Assembly (NCBI GenBank): GCA_026724425.1
Contig: JAIUCV010000007.1
Coordinates: 25,186,484 to 25,250,483 of the forward strand
Origin: Erythrophleum ivorense
Taxonomy: Eukaryota; Streptophyta; Magnoliopsida; Fabales; Fabaceae
Length of the DNA stretch: 64,000 nucleotides
Reading direction: 5' to 3'
Position 1 is the first letter of the stretch. Each line of letters opens with the position of its first letter. Made by a program: the position numbers and the translations under genes. The notes under the pieces are model-generated. The model was not told the origin of the DNA, made no database searches, and worked only from the letters and a program-made list of their open reading frames with translations. Shown here in pieces: positions 36,840-49,711 of the stretch.

Positions 36840-37180
36840 CCAAAGTTATCACTCATACTTCCTAAAGTTACAACACGGAAGCTTTCCTAGAATTACAGTG
36901 GTACTTTTGGTATGTTACAACCACTAGATGGAAAACGAAAGTTATCACCACTTAGTTACCATTCGTGTTTTCCAAAGTTACCACTACTACTTCCTAAAGT
37001 TACTACTCTTACTCCCTAAAGTTACAACATGGCCTTCCTAAAGTTACGAGGGTATTTTGAATTTATTACAACTAGTAAATAGAAATACAAAAATTACTAC
37101 TACTTTGTTACTACTCATACTTTTCAAAGTTACTACTCATATTTTCTATAATTACATCAGGGATATTTTTGTCCTTACAA
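36840..37180. repeat. Degenerate ~23-bp minisatellite
   Basis: At least eight imperfect units built on TTTCCTAAAGTTACTACTC at irregular spacing, just left of the minus-strand gypsy element. Confidence 0.7.
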
Positions 37181-38000
37181 GATAAAGTTTAGATTCTTTG
37201 GGTAACATCCTCTACCTTCTTTTCTTATTTATTTCTTACATTAGCACATTTGTAAAATATTAAAGGACAATAAAAAAAATAAACAATAAAAGACATACAA
37301 AATGAGTTAGAAATCATGTTATCATTATCTAGAGCGAAAAGTTAGAAACATAACCCACAATATACATGCCAAAAAGAATATGCAGAAGTTTATATCTTTC
37401 AAAAGCTACCAAAAAGTTTCCCTTCCCTCCCTTTTTATGTTACTAATCTAGAGTTACATCATACTTCTCAATAACCTGCTAAGACATGAACTAAATCTCC
37501 TGAATCACAGGGTTTAGAATAATGTACGAAATGTTAACCCATATATATTATACTCTAAAGGTAACTTGAATTGTTGCCATCATAATCTATGATAATCTAG
37601 ACATATCATCATGAAAATAATGAAAATTTATAATTCCTAATAGATAACAACAACTAGAAATTCATGATGAGATGGTCATACTATATTTGTAGTAATTAAA
37701 ACGTCATTTTATATCATAATAGCATCTCATACACACTCACAGCAGGATAATATAATGCATATATACTCATGGCAAAATAAGATTATACTCATGTTAGAAA
37801 CAACATCTTTATCATTATGTTCTAAATATATCTACTTTTTTTTTTATGTGAACTAGATTGCTAAACCTTTTTTAAAGTGTTCCCTAAAATTGATCCATAA
37901 TGGAGAATCAAATAATTAAAGGTCACCTCCTTTACTTTTCTCTATAAGGATCATTCCCATAACTTCCCAAAATCACCTCCTTTATTTCTTTACTCTTTTT

Positions 38001-38470
38001 GGAGGGGAGGGGAGGTTGGGGAGGGGAGGCAACCTCCCCTCTCCTCTCCTCCAAAAGTGGAAGTTTTTTTAGGGGAGAGAAATTTTGTAGTTTTGTTTGA
38101 CCAAATTACCCCTACTTTGTTTTTACTTCAAATATAATATAGATCTTATTTTTTTTTAATAGGGTTCAAGATAATTTTTTATAAAAATAAAAAATATTTT
38201 TGAATAAAAATAAAAAATATATTTTTTATAATAAAAAGTAGGAAAAAGTTTTTTTTTTATAAAAATATCTTAAAAACAAAAAAAAATTAATTCTAATATC
38301 ATAAGAGTATAATTGTCCATTAATCTCTCCCCTCCCCTCCCCTCCCCTCCTCAACCAAATAACATATCATTAAAACCCCTCCCTTCTTCTCCTCTCCAAA
38401 TCAACCAAACAACATATCATTAAAACCCTCCCCTCCCCACCCTTCCCCTCCATTGAACCAAACACTCCCT
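38001..38470. mobile_element. Non-autonomous insertion with GGGGAGGGG-type ends
   Basis: Absent from the partner LTR, where TTTTCTCTTTT joins AAGGATCATTTCTC. Left end GGAGGGGAGGGGAGG; right end CCTTCCCCTCC plus ATTGAACCAAACACTCCC. The flanks ACTCTTTTT and ACTCCCTTA agree at six of nine bases, compatible with a decayed 9-bp duplication of Mutator type. It contains a direct repeat of AACATATCATTAAAACC (38361 and 38411). No coding sequence. Confidence 0.6.
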
Positions 38471-38856
38471 TAAGAATCATTTCTTATTTCACATCATCCT
38501 TACACGCGACATCCTTATTCATCTTTCATAATAACATCATAAATAGTCTAAATACAAACTTGCTCATAAAATAATTCTCATGCATTAATTCGGCATAATT
38601 TATTCCCATCATCAAACATATAGTTACCAACATAAAATGAAAAATAACGCAACATTAATTAAAAATTCCTTTACATGTATTACCCATATAGATGTAATAA
38701 GAATTGTTTGGAACTTCATACGAATACCAGGCATATAATTTGAATCAATCTTTTAAGCATCAATATGTCAATCAATAGAATATTATATATTAATATAATT
38801 CCTCCAACTTAATCTCAGGGTGATATTCAGTAGAAATAGCAAAAAAGAACCAAAAA

Positions 38857-39178
38857 CCATAATTAGTTCATCCAGTAAAACAAACAAAAATAAATAAACA
38901 AATCGATTAACAGTAAACTGAATAGGCAAAAGATAAATAAATAAATAAATAAATGACAGAAAAATAATCCAAAAAAATAAATAAACAGTAAAATAGATAA
39001 CATTAAAATAATGATACCATATAATGTAAATAAGCCATAACTAGTTCATCCAGTGAAACAAACAAAAATAAATAAACAAATAGATCAACAGTAAACTGAA
39101 TAAGCAAAAAAATAAATAAATGAACAGAAAAATAATCCAAAAAATAAATAAACAGTAAAATAGATCACATTAAAATAA
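38857..39178. repeat. Tandem duplication inside the LTR, unit ~178 bp
   Basis: 38857-39012 and 39035-39178 share AGTTCATCCAGT, the AAATAAATAAAC runs and AACAGTAAACTGAATA. The first copy holds an (AAAT)n microsatellite at about 38932-38954. The partner LTR has only one diverged unit. Confidence 0.8.
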
Positions 39179-40109
39179 GTAAAGAAATAAAGAAATAGAA
39201 AATTAAACAAAAGTAAAATAAATGGGTACTAAAATAGTGGTAACATAGATAATAGTTTGGACATTATTATTCTCAATAAATAAAGTTTTAAATTATAAGA
39301 ATTATTATAATTATATTATAACCATAAATTTTAAAAATATATTAGTATTAAAATACTAAAAAAAATTGTTATTATCTGCCTTAAGGCAAGATCTTCTTTC
39401 CAAACTATCGTCTGTTTCCTCCCTCGTCTCCCACGCTCTCGTTACTGTCTCTTTCTACTTTCGCACTGATTCGTGCTTTAGGAGGGGAAGGGGGTGCCTA
39501 TTCATACCAGAATGGACAGCCCAAAGTAATCATTAATTTATACCAATTGTAATCTTGCTGATCAAGTTAAAGTCACTCGGCAAAGAAGCATTCCAAACGG
39601 CTATTTACACTTTGCTGAACGTGGCATTTCCATAATCATGTATGGTATTTGTTTATTATACTATATATATTGAATTAACACAAGTGTTAGGGGTTGATAT
39701 ATCATTTTAATATTATATTTATTATACTATTTATTAAGTTTTTCTTTATTAATTCTTGTTTAATTAAATCCTTTGTTGTTCCTAAATTTTTTTTAGTGAT
39801 TTTACTTATTATATTTTTCAATACTTCTGAAAAAATCTTTCTTAGATTAATTTTATTAAAGCCCATTAATTATTTCAAATTAAGAAAATAATATGATTAT
39901 TTCATTATTTAGTGTGATTATTTCATTATTTAGTGTATTTTTTAATTCCTATACCTATAATAAAATATTGAAACCAAACAAATTTCACAAAACTTAATTA
40001 AATACATAGCTAATTCTATGCTTAATTAATTTATATATCTTAATTAGAGAAAGATGTTACAATTCTCTCCTTCTTTAAAAATTTTGTACTCAAAATTTTA
40101 ATTATTTGT

Positions 40110-41126
40110 TAAAATAAATTTGAGCATTTTTCTTTGATCTTATAAGCCATCTCCCAAGTAGCCTCTTCTAAAGTTAATTCCTTCGAGGCCACTTTAACCA
40201 AAGAGATAGTTTTTTGAGAGAATTAGAATTCAGAATCCAAAGTAAAAAAAAAAAATTACTCTAAAAAATCCTATTATCATTGTTTTAAGATAAATTATCA
40301 CTGACTTTAAGTAAAATTTCCTAAACCTAGTGATAACAGGTCTTTCAGAATAATTTTTTTTAATTTTGGATTCTTAACTCTAATTCTCCCTAATTTTTTC
40401 AATTGCTTTAAGTTAGTATCTATAATTTGTAGATCTTGATTGATAAATCAAATATTTTCTTACTTCCATTGATTTATCAGCTATGATGTGTGAAAGATCC
40501 AACATGTATTTTCGAAACTGAAACAAATGAAAAACATTATAAAAGGTTGAACAATTTTGGCATGAGTGCAATTTGATAAGCAACTGACTTGACTCTTTTG
40601 AGAATTTGGAAAAGTCCTAAATATCTTGGGCTCAACTTGTTCAACATTAGAGACCTACCAATCCCAATAGTAGGAGTAACATTTAGGAAAGGTTTTCTTC
40701 TTTTGTCACAATAGCTTTTTTGCCTACTCTAAGCAGTTTGTAACTTATCTCTATTCATTTTAACTTGTTCTAAAGTGTTTTGGACAAGATTAGGTCACAA
40801 CAAATTTTTCTCTCCTACCTCACGTAAGCATAAAAGTGATTTACATTTCCTACCATAGGGAGCTTCATAAGGTGCCATTCTAATGCTAAAATGAAAACTA
40901 CTATTGTAAGCAAACTCTATTAAAAGAAGATATTTATCTTAGCTTTCTCCTTCTCATAACACACATGCCCTAAGCATATCTTTTAGGGTCTAAACAATTC
41001 TTTCAAGTTGACCATCCATTAAGGATGATATATTGTGTTAAAGCACAACCTAGTCCCAAAGGCCTTCTATAAGGCTTTCTAAAACCTAGAATATAGTGTC
41101 TTTATAAGAGATTATGCTAGAAGGTA
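40110..41126 (-). pseudogene. gypsy integrase C-terminal half, minus strand
   Basis: Minus-strand translation shows integrase landmarks with stops and frame breaks: YHP near 41030, LKDMLRAC, EFAYNSSFH, MAPYEAPYGRKC and SRQKSYCDKRRKP. The N-terminal part continues at 43863 across the inserted solo LTR. Near 41120 the usual SDRD of the catalytic core reads SYKD, so the second catalytic Asp is lost. Confidence 0.8.
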
Positions 41127-43857
41127 TGTAACACCTCAAAATTAATTAAGGTGTTAATCATGGATTTAAATTAATTAAGAATAATTAATATAAAATAATT
41201 GGGTAAGTTAAGTAAATAGAAATTTTGAAAGATAAATTATTAATATGAGTAATTGGGATAGAAACTTCATTTAAGCCCAAATTAATGTAAGAAATCATGA
41301 TAAGAGGCTAATGGAGGCCCAATAAACCTTGTGCAGACCCAAAACAATGAAGTTCTTAAAACTAGGCCTAACCCAATTAAAACTCAGTAGCCCAACACAT
41401 GAAGCTGGCCCAACAAAGCAAAAATCTGAAGCCCATTTGGAGTTGGATCTTTGGAGTAGCCCATAACCTATAGAAAACTTAACTTAAACCTTAAAAACTA
41501 ACCTAGCCACCTCTCATTCTACAGAACCACAAGAGACACACACAAAATTCGGAGGTCCAAAGGAGAGGCTAGGGTTCTTGGCATGTTTCCACCATTTCCC
41601 ACTTTTAGAGCAAGATTCAGCCAAGGTAATAGTTATATAACTTAATCCTCTCATCTTTCTCTTTAATTTGACCTAATTAATGTTCCAATTAGAGCACTTT
41701 CACCCACACCCAAAATCTGAAACTTGCCATTTGATATTTCTATGGTGAAATTTCGTAGGTTGAGGCTAAGACTGATATTAAGTAAGTATAAACTTTTCTT
41801 CTTAAGGTATTTCTACTGGTTTAAGACCCCAATGATTGGATTATAGTATGGGTATTAATTTTTCACGAATTTACTTAGAATTTAGGGTGATATATTGAAG
41901 TTTCTGGTAGAGGACACCTCTATTCCGAATTTTGGGACTTTGTAGTGTGGGGAGGATTTTGTACCACTGGTGGCTTTTGCAATTTGTCTACAAGTGAGGT
42001 AACCAGGACTATATTAATTCCATGCATATATCTATTTTAATTTCATATTTGCTATACATGAATGATTTGAAATGTTGAATGAATTAGTTGGTTATCTATT
42101 GTATTGTGATTAGACTTTGTGAGTCCATGGTGGAGCTGTGGTGCGGCTACTACCAGTGCATGTGCTTCGATCAGATACCGGGTTATGATCAAACCCCAGA
42201 TGTACTGAGCCCTGGTTGAGCTTATTGGGGAGTGGGTGCCATGGACAGACCTCTACTAGTGTTATTGGCTTTTAACATATGTAATTATGATTGCTAGTAT
42301 GGGATGGTAATCATAGTAGCCTAACCATTTTCTTTGCTGATATGGCTGTTATGATTCTGATGTGGATTTTGATTCATGCATATATATTAATTAAATTGGA
42401 TATTATGAATGGAAATTTCCTTGGTTTCTAAGATTTGCATCTCACCCCGTTTTATGGGATCATACTTTTAGGTGAAGGCTTTTCGAATAAAGATAAGGAG
42501 AAGCAAGTGGATGAAAATCCATGAGTTCCAACCATGTGGAGAGAAGGCTACACTTAGACAGGTTTATTTAGAGTAGATGCTAAATTTTGTATTCCTTTTT
42601 ATATAACATCATCATGTAATCATGTTGCCAAATGTAGGCTCTTATATTTTGATTACTTAAGATGTATTTATTGAGGAGTTAGGCCTCATCTTAGCTTAAT
42701 ATTGGATGTAGAAACCCATAACACCTAATGTATGGATTTTATTGAATTTATGGTATGGTATACTGTTGGAAATATAATCATGTGACATATTAGATATTGA
42801 TATGAACCATTGATGTATGAAATCTCTAATGGAATGTATATTGAATGTTAATTGTCAATAGTGCATGAATTCTTGTTGTCATTAATCCATGAATTTGCTG
42901 ACATGTGGTAATTGGACGAGTAGAAATTAGTACTTAAGTGTTGAATTGGTAATGGTAGAATAGCTGGGTAAATAAGGTAGATAAACACTATTAGAGTCAT
43001 ATAAAATAAGGGAAAGTGATCCTAGGGTGTTCTTAAGAAGAGAATTGGAGTGCATGAGATGAAATTTAGGAGATGTAGTTACAGGAGAGAGTCACGCCGC
43101 AGCTTGAAGAGTGACAATGGCGAGGAACATCGCGGCTTGAGGAATCTCGTCGCAGCTCAGTAGGAAAAAAATTTCCCAGGAGGGTGACAGAATAAAACCT
43201 CACCGCGGCGCAACATGTCTCACCGCGACGCTAGTCGAGGAAACTAAGTAAGGAGTGTCCAGTAGCGAGCCTCACTAAGGCACAAGAGTTTTTCGCCAAG
43301 GTGAGAATCGTGGGAATTTGAACAGTAGTCCCAGGAGGTATTTCCGCCACGGCACCACGTAGGCTAGCCGCGGCAATGGTCCAATATGCTGCGGCAAAAT
43401 TCGTATAAATTGCCCAATAATTCTCGAGAGTAACTTAGCCGCAACACGAAAGGTCGGGGCCACGGTGCAAAGTAAAAAACATAGTTTTCGAGCTCCAGAA
43501 CCTAACTTAGCCGTGGTGAGAGGGTTCCAAGTCACGACGCAGGCTCCCAAACTCCTACCTTTAGCCTAGAAACCCCAGTTTCTTCAATGGTAATGTTAGG
43601 AAATGATATAGGAACACTTGTGGGAGATTTTTGTGTGTTGAAACTGATGGATGGATGAATCACAAATCTCTCATGATAGTATAATTTCTTTTATGCATTC
43701 TCACGTTTGTGGTTGTTTGGTGATGACCCTGACATCAAGGTTCAAATTTTCCTATTTTTCATAATGTAATAAATTGTAACGACTCCAAACCTTGACCATT
43801 AAATATTAAGCGTGTATTTAGCCATAATTACTATGATTAGAAGATAGGGTTGTCACA
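41127..43857 (+). mobile_element. Solo LTR of the 21.7-kb gypsy family, with target duplication
   Basis: Starts TGTAACACC and ends GGTTGTCACA. Flanked by AGGTA at 41122-41126 and 43858-43862. Aligns with the LTR at 21698-24536, including GGTTATGATCAAACCC and the CpG-rich array (43090-43540). It is 2731 bp, with no PBS or coding part. It splits the integrase of the minus-strand element, whose frame joins across it, so it inserted later. Confidence 0.9.
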
Positions 43858-43862
43858 AGGTA

Positions 43863-45240
43863 CACCATGCAATCTTACCACTTGTTGAATATGCAATTGG
43901 GCTAGTTTATCCAATAAATAATTGGTTTTAATAACTAAAAGGTGAGCAAACTTAGTTAACCTATCCACTATTACCCATTTAGCATCAATCCAGGTTGAGT
44001 TCCAGGTAACTCTATCACAAAATCTATTAAAATACTATCTCATTTTTATTTAGGAATTTCTAAAGGCTATAACAATTGTAAGGGTTTTTGGTGTTCTATT
44101 TTGACTTTTTGGCAGACTAAGTATTTTGCCACATATTTACTAATTTCATTTTTCATCCCTAGCCACCAAATACATCCTTTTTAGATCTTGGTACATTTAG
44201 GTTATACCAGGATGATGGTGTAGTGGCTTTTATAAGCTTCTTCTAATATTCTATTCCTCAATTCCTAGTTAGTCTAGACACATAATCCTCCCTAAAAGAG
44301 AATAGTCCTTACCTCTATTCTAGAAAAATCCTTATGGTTTGGGTAGGATTGTAGAATTTGATTCATCCCTTGTGCTTCCTAAATTTGGGATTTTAAGTCA
44401 CACTCAATTTTAATCTCACTCATATATAAATTGTAGGGTAACAAGGTCATGGAAAGATTTAAATTTATAAAATGTTCAATCAATTTCATTTCATCAATCA
44501 TCATTTAAGCCATATGCAAAGATTTCCTACAAAGAACATTAGCCACTATATTGGCTTTGCCTAAATAATATTTTAATTCAACATTATAATCCTTTGATAA
44601 TTCCACCTTCCTTTTTTTTTTTTTGGCCTCATATTTGGCTCCTTTTAGTCAAAAGATACTTAAAACTTTTATAGTTGCTAAATACCCCAAATTTTGCCCA
44701 TACAAGTAATGTCTCTAGATCTTTAAGGCAAACACTATTATTGCTAATTCTTGGTCATAAGTGAGGTAATCCTCTTCATATGATCTTAGTTGTCTAGAGG
44801 TGGAGACAACTACTCTCTTGTTTTACATCAAAATACACCCTAGCCATTTTTTAGATGCATCACTAAAAACTTAAAAATTTCCTAAGGGATATGGGATTAT
44901 TAGTGTAGGAGTAGTAGTCAATTTTTATTTTAGTTCCTAGGAACTATTTTCACACTCTTAAGTCTAAGCAAATGGGTTTGCTTTCCTTGTTAGTTTAGTC
45001 AATGGTGAAGCTAACTGAGAAAATCTTTGAGTAAATTTTTGATAATACCCTACCAATATTAGAAAGCTCCTAATTTCAATAATGGTTTTAGGCCTTTCCC
45101 ATTAAACTACTACCTCAATTGTGCTAGGATCTACCAAAACTCTTTCTTAAGAAATCACATGGCTTAGAAAGTTCACTTCTTTTAACCAAATTCACATTTC
45201 TTAATTTAGAAAAGAATTGTTTTTCCTTACCTTACCTAAC
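43863..45240 (-). pseudogene. gypsy integrase N-terminus, RNase H and end of RT, minus strand
   Basis: The minus strand shows, from high to low coordinate, the end of RT (a KLRKCEFWL-like segment near 45190 and a RPKTIIEI-like one near 45075), RNase H (a YEEDYLTYDQ-like stretch near 44770) and the integrase start down to VVRLHGVPS at 43880. Broken by many stops and frame changes. Confidence 0.7.
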
Positions 45241-47470
45241 TCAAGGATTTTAAGACTAACCAAACTACTCAAACTCTAACTATGTCAGCATAAGAACTCT
45301 TCTATGACAACAAATGGTAGGGAATAGTTTCAAGTGACAACTTAAAATTCACAATACACCACCTAAATACATCAAACCACATTAAGCAAGTTTTAATTAA
45401 CAAAGTAAACTTGTCCACATCCTCAAAGTTTGGACAAAAACCCACACTCAAAATATGACTATACCACACCTAGCATCACCTAAATAGGACTCATGATAGC
45501 AAAATATACTACAATAACACCCAAGAGATGGACTATTACACATTCTACATGAACAAAGCTCCAAAAGTGCATTTCTAAGGCTTTTGTTGTGCAATCCAAA
45601 AATAGAACCACATTAATACAAACATCAACATCGATATGTCACCACATATGACAGCAACTTACCTTTTGATAGTAACAAGGCTAAAAACATGAGTGAGTAA
45701 CATGATCACATTCATCATTTGATAAAGTAATCCTTTATACACAAATTACTTCATTACAAGTAAAGTCATCAGGTTAAACATAATTTAAAGTCTAATCTTA
45801 TAGGTTCATCCCAAATTACAAAATATCAAAATGCCTATAATTGACAATGTATGAATGCAAAATGATACTATACGAAGTTTAGCTCACAAAAATTAGCATA
45901 TACAACTAAACCAATTTATCCAAGTTTAGAATCCCACACAAAGTCGCAAACTAAGGATTGTCACCCGATAGCTTTCTCTTATCCTTAGCAGAAGAACTTT
46001 CACTTGAAAATGTTAATCCATAATCAGGATGAGATATAAATCTCAATAACTAAAAGAAATTCTATCTACATGTATAATCTAATCAATATAATGCTCAACA
46101 TAAGAAAAATGATAAGGTAAATTATGTAGATTCTTAAATGGACAAATTTGATTATAAGTAATTACCATCCCATAGTAGCAATCATATACAACATGTTATT
46201 AACCAAAAATAAAGGGAAGGGCATGACCATGGGACAAACTCCCAAATGAGCACGATCATGGCTTGGTACATTTCAAAAAGTACGATCATGACTCAGTGCA
46301 TGATCACAACAATATGCACAGTGGAAGCTTGATCACAACTCTATTTAAGGACACGATCACAGTCTAAAAACAACAAGTAGCCAAACTAATCATTTAGCAT
46401 AAAGGATAATATGTGTAGCAAACATATGATTATTATTTATTAACATATGGAATTTAAAACCCCAAGTCACTTCACTTAAAAGCCAACTCCTCAAAGGTTA
46501 CCAACAAGTGCTAAAAGCACCCTAAGTGTCCTAAATATGCGAAAAATACTTTTTAGTCATTATCCACCAAAAGGGCCATATACCCATTCATCCTAAATAT
46601 CATAAATCACTTAGTTACTTAAGTCTCTAATAGATTAAATGAACTAATTGGATCACCAAAAACTCAGAAATATCATGAGTCACCACCATCACTTGTATTT
46701 TTATACATAGAGATAGTCACCTACCAAAATCAGCTTACAAGATCAAATTTAAGCATGTAAACACTACAAAAAGAAGGGAAACACTTACCCAATAGTTCCT
46801 CTAACCCTAAGTTTTGAAAATCATGCAAGAAAATATCAAGAACACAAACTTTAAACCTAGGGTTTAGGTGAAAATCCTTTAAATGGAAAACTATTTAGAC
46901 CAAAATGAAAAGGAAAATGAGAGGAACAATTTTTATATCACTTACATCGCCCAAATCTTCCTCTAGATGAGTAAATCAATGTCACAAAGCTAAAAAACCC
47001 TAATTCTTCCCCACTAGAGCTTTTTTTCTTCTTCTTGCCTTTAAATATCCAAAATGTTCCAGCTCTATTAATAAAGTATGTAGCACCTCCCTTAGGATTT
47101 AATGAGTGTATAGGCAACCTAAGGGCATTTTTGTCTAATTAGGCTCATATCTGAGTATTGAGCCATGATCTGATAAATCCAAATAGGCTAGACCTTCACT
47201 ATAACTTAATTAGGGCTCATAAAAATTATTTTTAGTAGAGTCCAACTAATTATTGATATTTACTTTAATTTTCTAAACTTCACTAATTAATTTCTCCCAA
47301 TTAAATTTAAATTCTATAATTAAATTTTTTTTGGGCAAAAATTACTAAATTATTATTATTTGCCTCAAAATACCTACAATAATCATTTTCCTTGAAATTT
47401 TTTATTTTTCATAATTTTTTCCAAATTAAATTCTTAATTTCTATAATTCCATAATTTTTGGGATGTTACA
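45241..47470 (-). repeat. LTR inserted in the minus-strand RT
   Basis: On the minus strand it starts TGTAACATCCC at 47470, interrupting the RT between FINDILIYLKTKKEHEE (up to 47471) and the thumb region (below 45240). The right edge is exact; the left edge was estimated from where RT homology resumes, and no target duplication was recognised. Related sequence occurs at 8991-10460 and 17560-18064. Confidence 0.6.
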
Positions 47471-47950
47471 CAACAATATCCTAAAGCGTTCTTCATGTTC
47501 TTTCTTTGTTTTAAGGTAGATCAAGATATCATTTATAAAGACAACAACAAACTGGTCTAGGTATGGCCTAAATATTCAGTTTATGTAATCCATAAATACT
47601 GCAGGGGTATTAGTCAATTCAAAAGGCATGACTAAATATTTATAGTGTCCATATCTAATCTTGAAAGCAGTTTTGGGGATATCTTCAAAGCTAACCCTGA
47701 TTTGGTAATATCTTAATCTCAAGTCTATTTTGAACAAAAGAGATGTCCCCCTAAGTTGATCTAAAAGGTCATCTATTATTGGGAAAGGATACTTATTCTT
47801 GATGGTTATCTTATTTAATTGTTTGTAATCTATGCACAATATAAAGCTTCCATCATTTTTCTACACGAAAAGCACAAGAGCTCCCTAATGTAATAGACTA
47901 GGCCAGATATATTATTTTGCTAGTAGGTCCTCTATTTATTTCTTAAGTTC
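47471..47950 (-). pseudogene. gypsy reverse transcriptase, minus strand
   Basis: RT palm of the minus-strand element. 47576-47839 is open and reads MCIDYKQLNK, KYPFPIIDDLLDQL, FKIDLRLRYYQ and GHYKYLVMPFELTNTP. Just below, the catalytic box is FIND where FIDD is expected (near 47541-47552). Upstream continues toward 47950 with breaks. Inactive. Confidence 0.88.
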
Positions 47951-49690
47951 ACCTAATTCTAGTAAGGACATCTTATAGTGTGCTTTGGAAATCAAACCTA
48001 TCCTGAGGACTAACTCAATCGAGAACTCCACTTATCTTTCAAAAGGTAAGCTAGTTATCTCAAAGGGAAAGACTTCATGATATTCATTAACTATAGGGAT
48101 ACTAGCTACATCCTATTTTATCTCTGACCCTGAAGAGCATAAGAGAATATATCCTTAAGCTCTCTTTATGAACTCTCTACTAACTTAGGTGGCAATAAGA
48201 ATTACAAACTCTTGTACAAGGTTGATTTGAAACATAATGGAATTTTGATAGCAATTTAAAATCACATTATTGGCTCTTGTCTCCCAAAGGTAAAAAAATG
48301 AAATGAATATAAATGGTTTATCTTTTACCTAAATAGAACAATCTAAACAAACTTGTGAAGTTGAAAATTTTCCTCTGATAGGAGTAAAAAACACACAAAT
48401 CAATAAAGTAATTTAGATACAAGCAAGTTTAATTTCTTCACACAATCCATATATATAAAGGAATGAGTTACTTCTAAGTCAAATAGTACAATTAAAAAAT
48501 TATTTTTAATAATGCATACACCTTGTATCAAATTAGGAGACTGATTTCCTTCTTTCCCACTTAGAATGAGTACTCTCCAATTAGCCTATGGCCTCGGTTC
48601 GCAATTCTTCCCTTTTCCTTGAGGACATTCCTTGAAGAGATGTCTTAGATTTCCACAACTGTTCCGCACTTACTATAGACTGTAGGGTGAGCATTTCCTT
48701 GTGGTTGTTTTTCATTTCCTTGATTGAATTTAGGCTTCACATTCTTCTTTGGTCTATTTTCTTCCCTCTTCCTCTACCAAAAATTTTGTTTTTTCTTTTC
48801 ATTTTCCATATCTACCAAGTTCTTTTCAACTATATTGCACTTATTTACTAACTTTACAAAGTTCTTGATTTAAACATCGCTACTGTATTCCTTATTTCAA
48901 GCCTTAATCCTACCCCAAACTTCCTTTCCTTATAGCTTTCATCAAGATTATTTTTCAAATATGAAAAATATTTAGATAATTTTTAAAACTTGACTACATA
49001 CTAGCCAATAAACATACTACCCTACTTCATACTAACAAGTAAATATTTATTCAAAAAAGTGTTTTAGAATATCTCCTAGGTGATTTGAGTCCTTTGACTT
49101 TCCAACAACCTCGTAGCACTTTTCCATCAGTGCCATGCCTCATTGGCTAACATATAGGTTGGAAAAGTTAGCTTTTATGCATAAATGCATTCTAGAGCCT
49201 CGAAAATCTTTTCTAACTCCAACAATCATTCTTCTACTATTGTAAGGTCATAGTCACCTTAGAATGTTAGACGAACCTTAAAAATTCAAGTTTATCATTG
49301 GATTTCCATTTGCTAGATTTTTGCCTCCATTATATCCAAAGTTTCTATTATCATTTCCATTTCCTTGGAGGTGTTATAAGACGTTATTAGTCATAGATGC
49401 TTGGTCCCTAATGGTAGTTACCATCTTTTAAATGGCACCTATCATTCCTTCCATGTTATAGGCAAAATTTCCTTCCTTTGATGCCATTGTGTACATTAGA
49501 CAAATTACTATTAAGTTGATCAAGTTCAATATCGTAAGGCTATTGTAGCGAGAAAGTTATGGCAACAATCATTAATATGCAAGTGTATAATTATGGCACC
49601 CAAGTAATCATGTGTACCTGCATATTAGAAGTTCACCTGATAATCATAGCTATCTACCTACTCTTTCTAATTCCAGATATACCTAGATCT
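47951..49690 (-). pseudogene. gypsy gag and protease region, minus strand
   Basis: Weak but ordered: a CCHC-like remnant (CGNLRHLFKECP) near 48620-48660, low-complexity basic sequence near 48700-48800, and capsid-like sequence up to about 49480. No open frame of useful length remains. Placement follows from the PBS on one side and RT on the other. Confidence 0.6.
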
Positions 49691-49695
49691 ACCTA

Positions 49696-49706
49696 CTCTG
49701 ATACCA
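49696..49706 (-). other. Primer binding site, minus strand
   Basis: Minus strand reads TGGTATCAGAG, a perfect match to the usual initiator-Met tRNA primer site, directly inside the 5' LTR (49712-51987). Confidence 0.8.
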
Positions 49707-49711
49707 TAACA

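Larger units (their letters stand above)
37203..40061 (-). repeat. 3' LTR of the minus-strand gypsy element
   Basis: On the minus strand it starts TGTAACATC at 40061, directly after the purine tract AAAGAAGGAGAGAA. It is longer than its partner (49712-51987) because of a G-rich insertion at 38001-38470 and an internal duplication at 38857-39178. Confidence 0.75.

Noticed and set aside
43275..43550. 91-residue minus-strand frame
   Set aside because: It is the CpG-rich array of the solo LTR read backwards; open because the repeat unit lacks stops in that frame.
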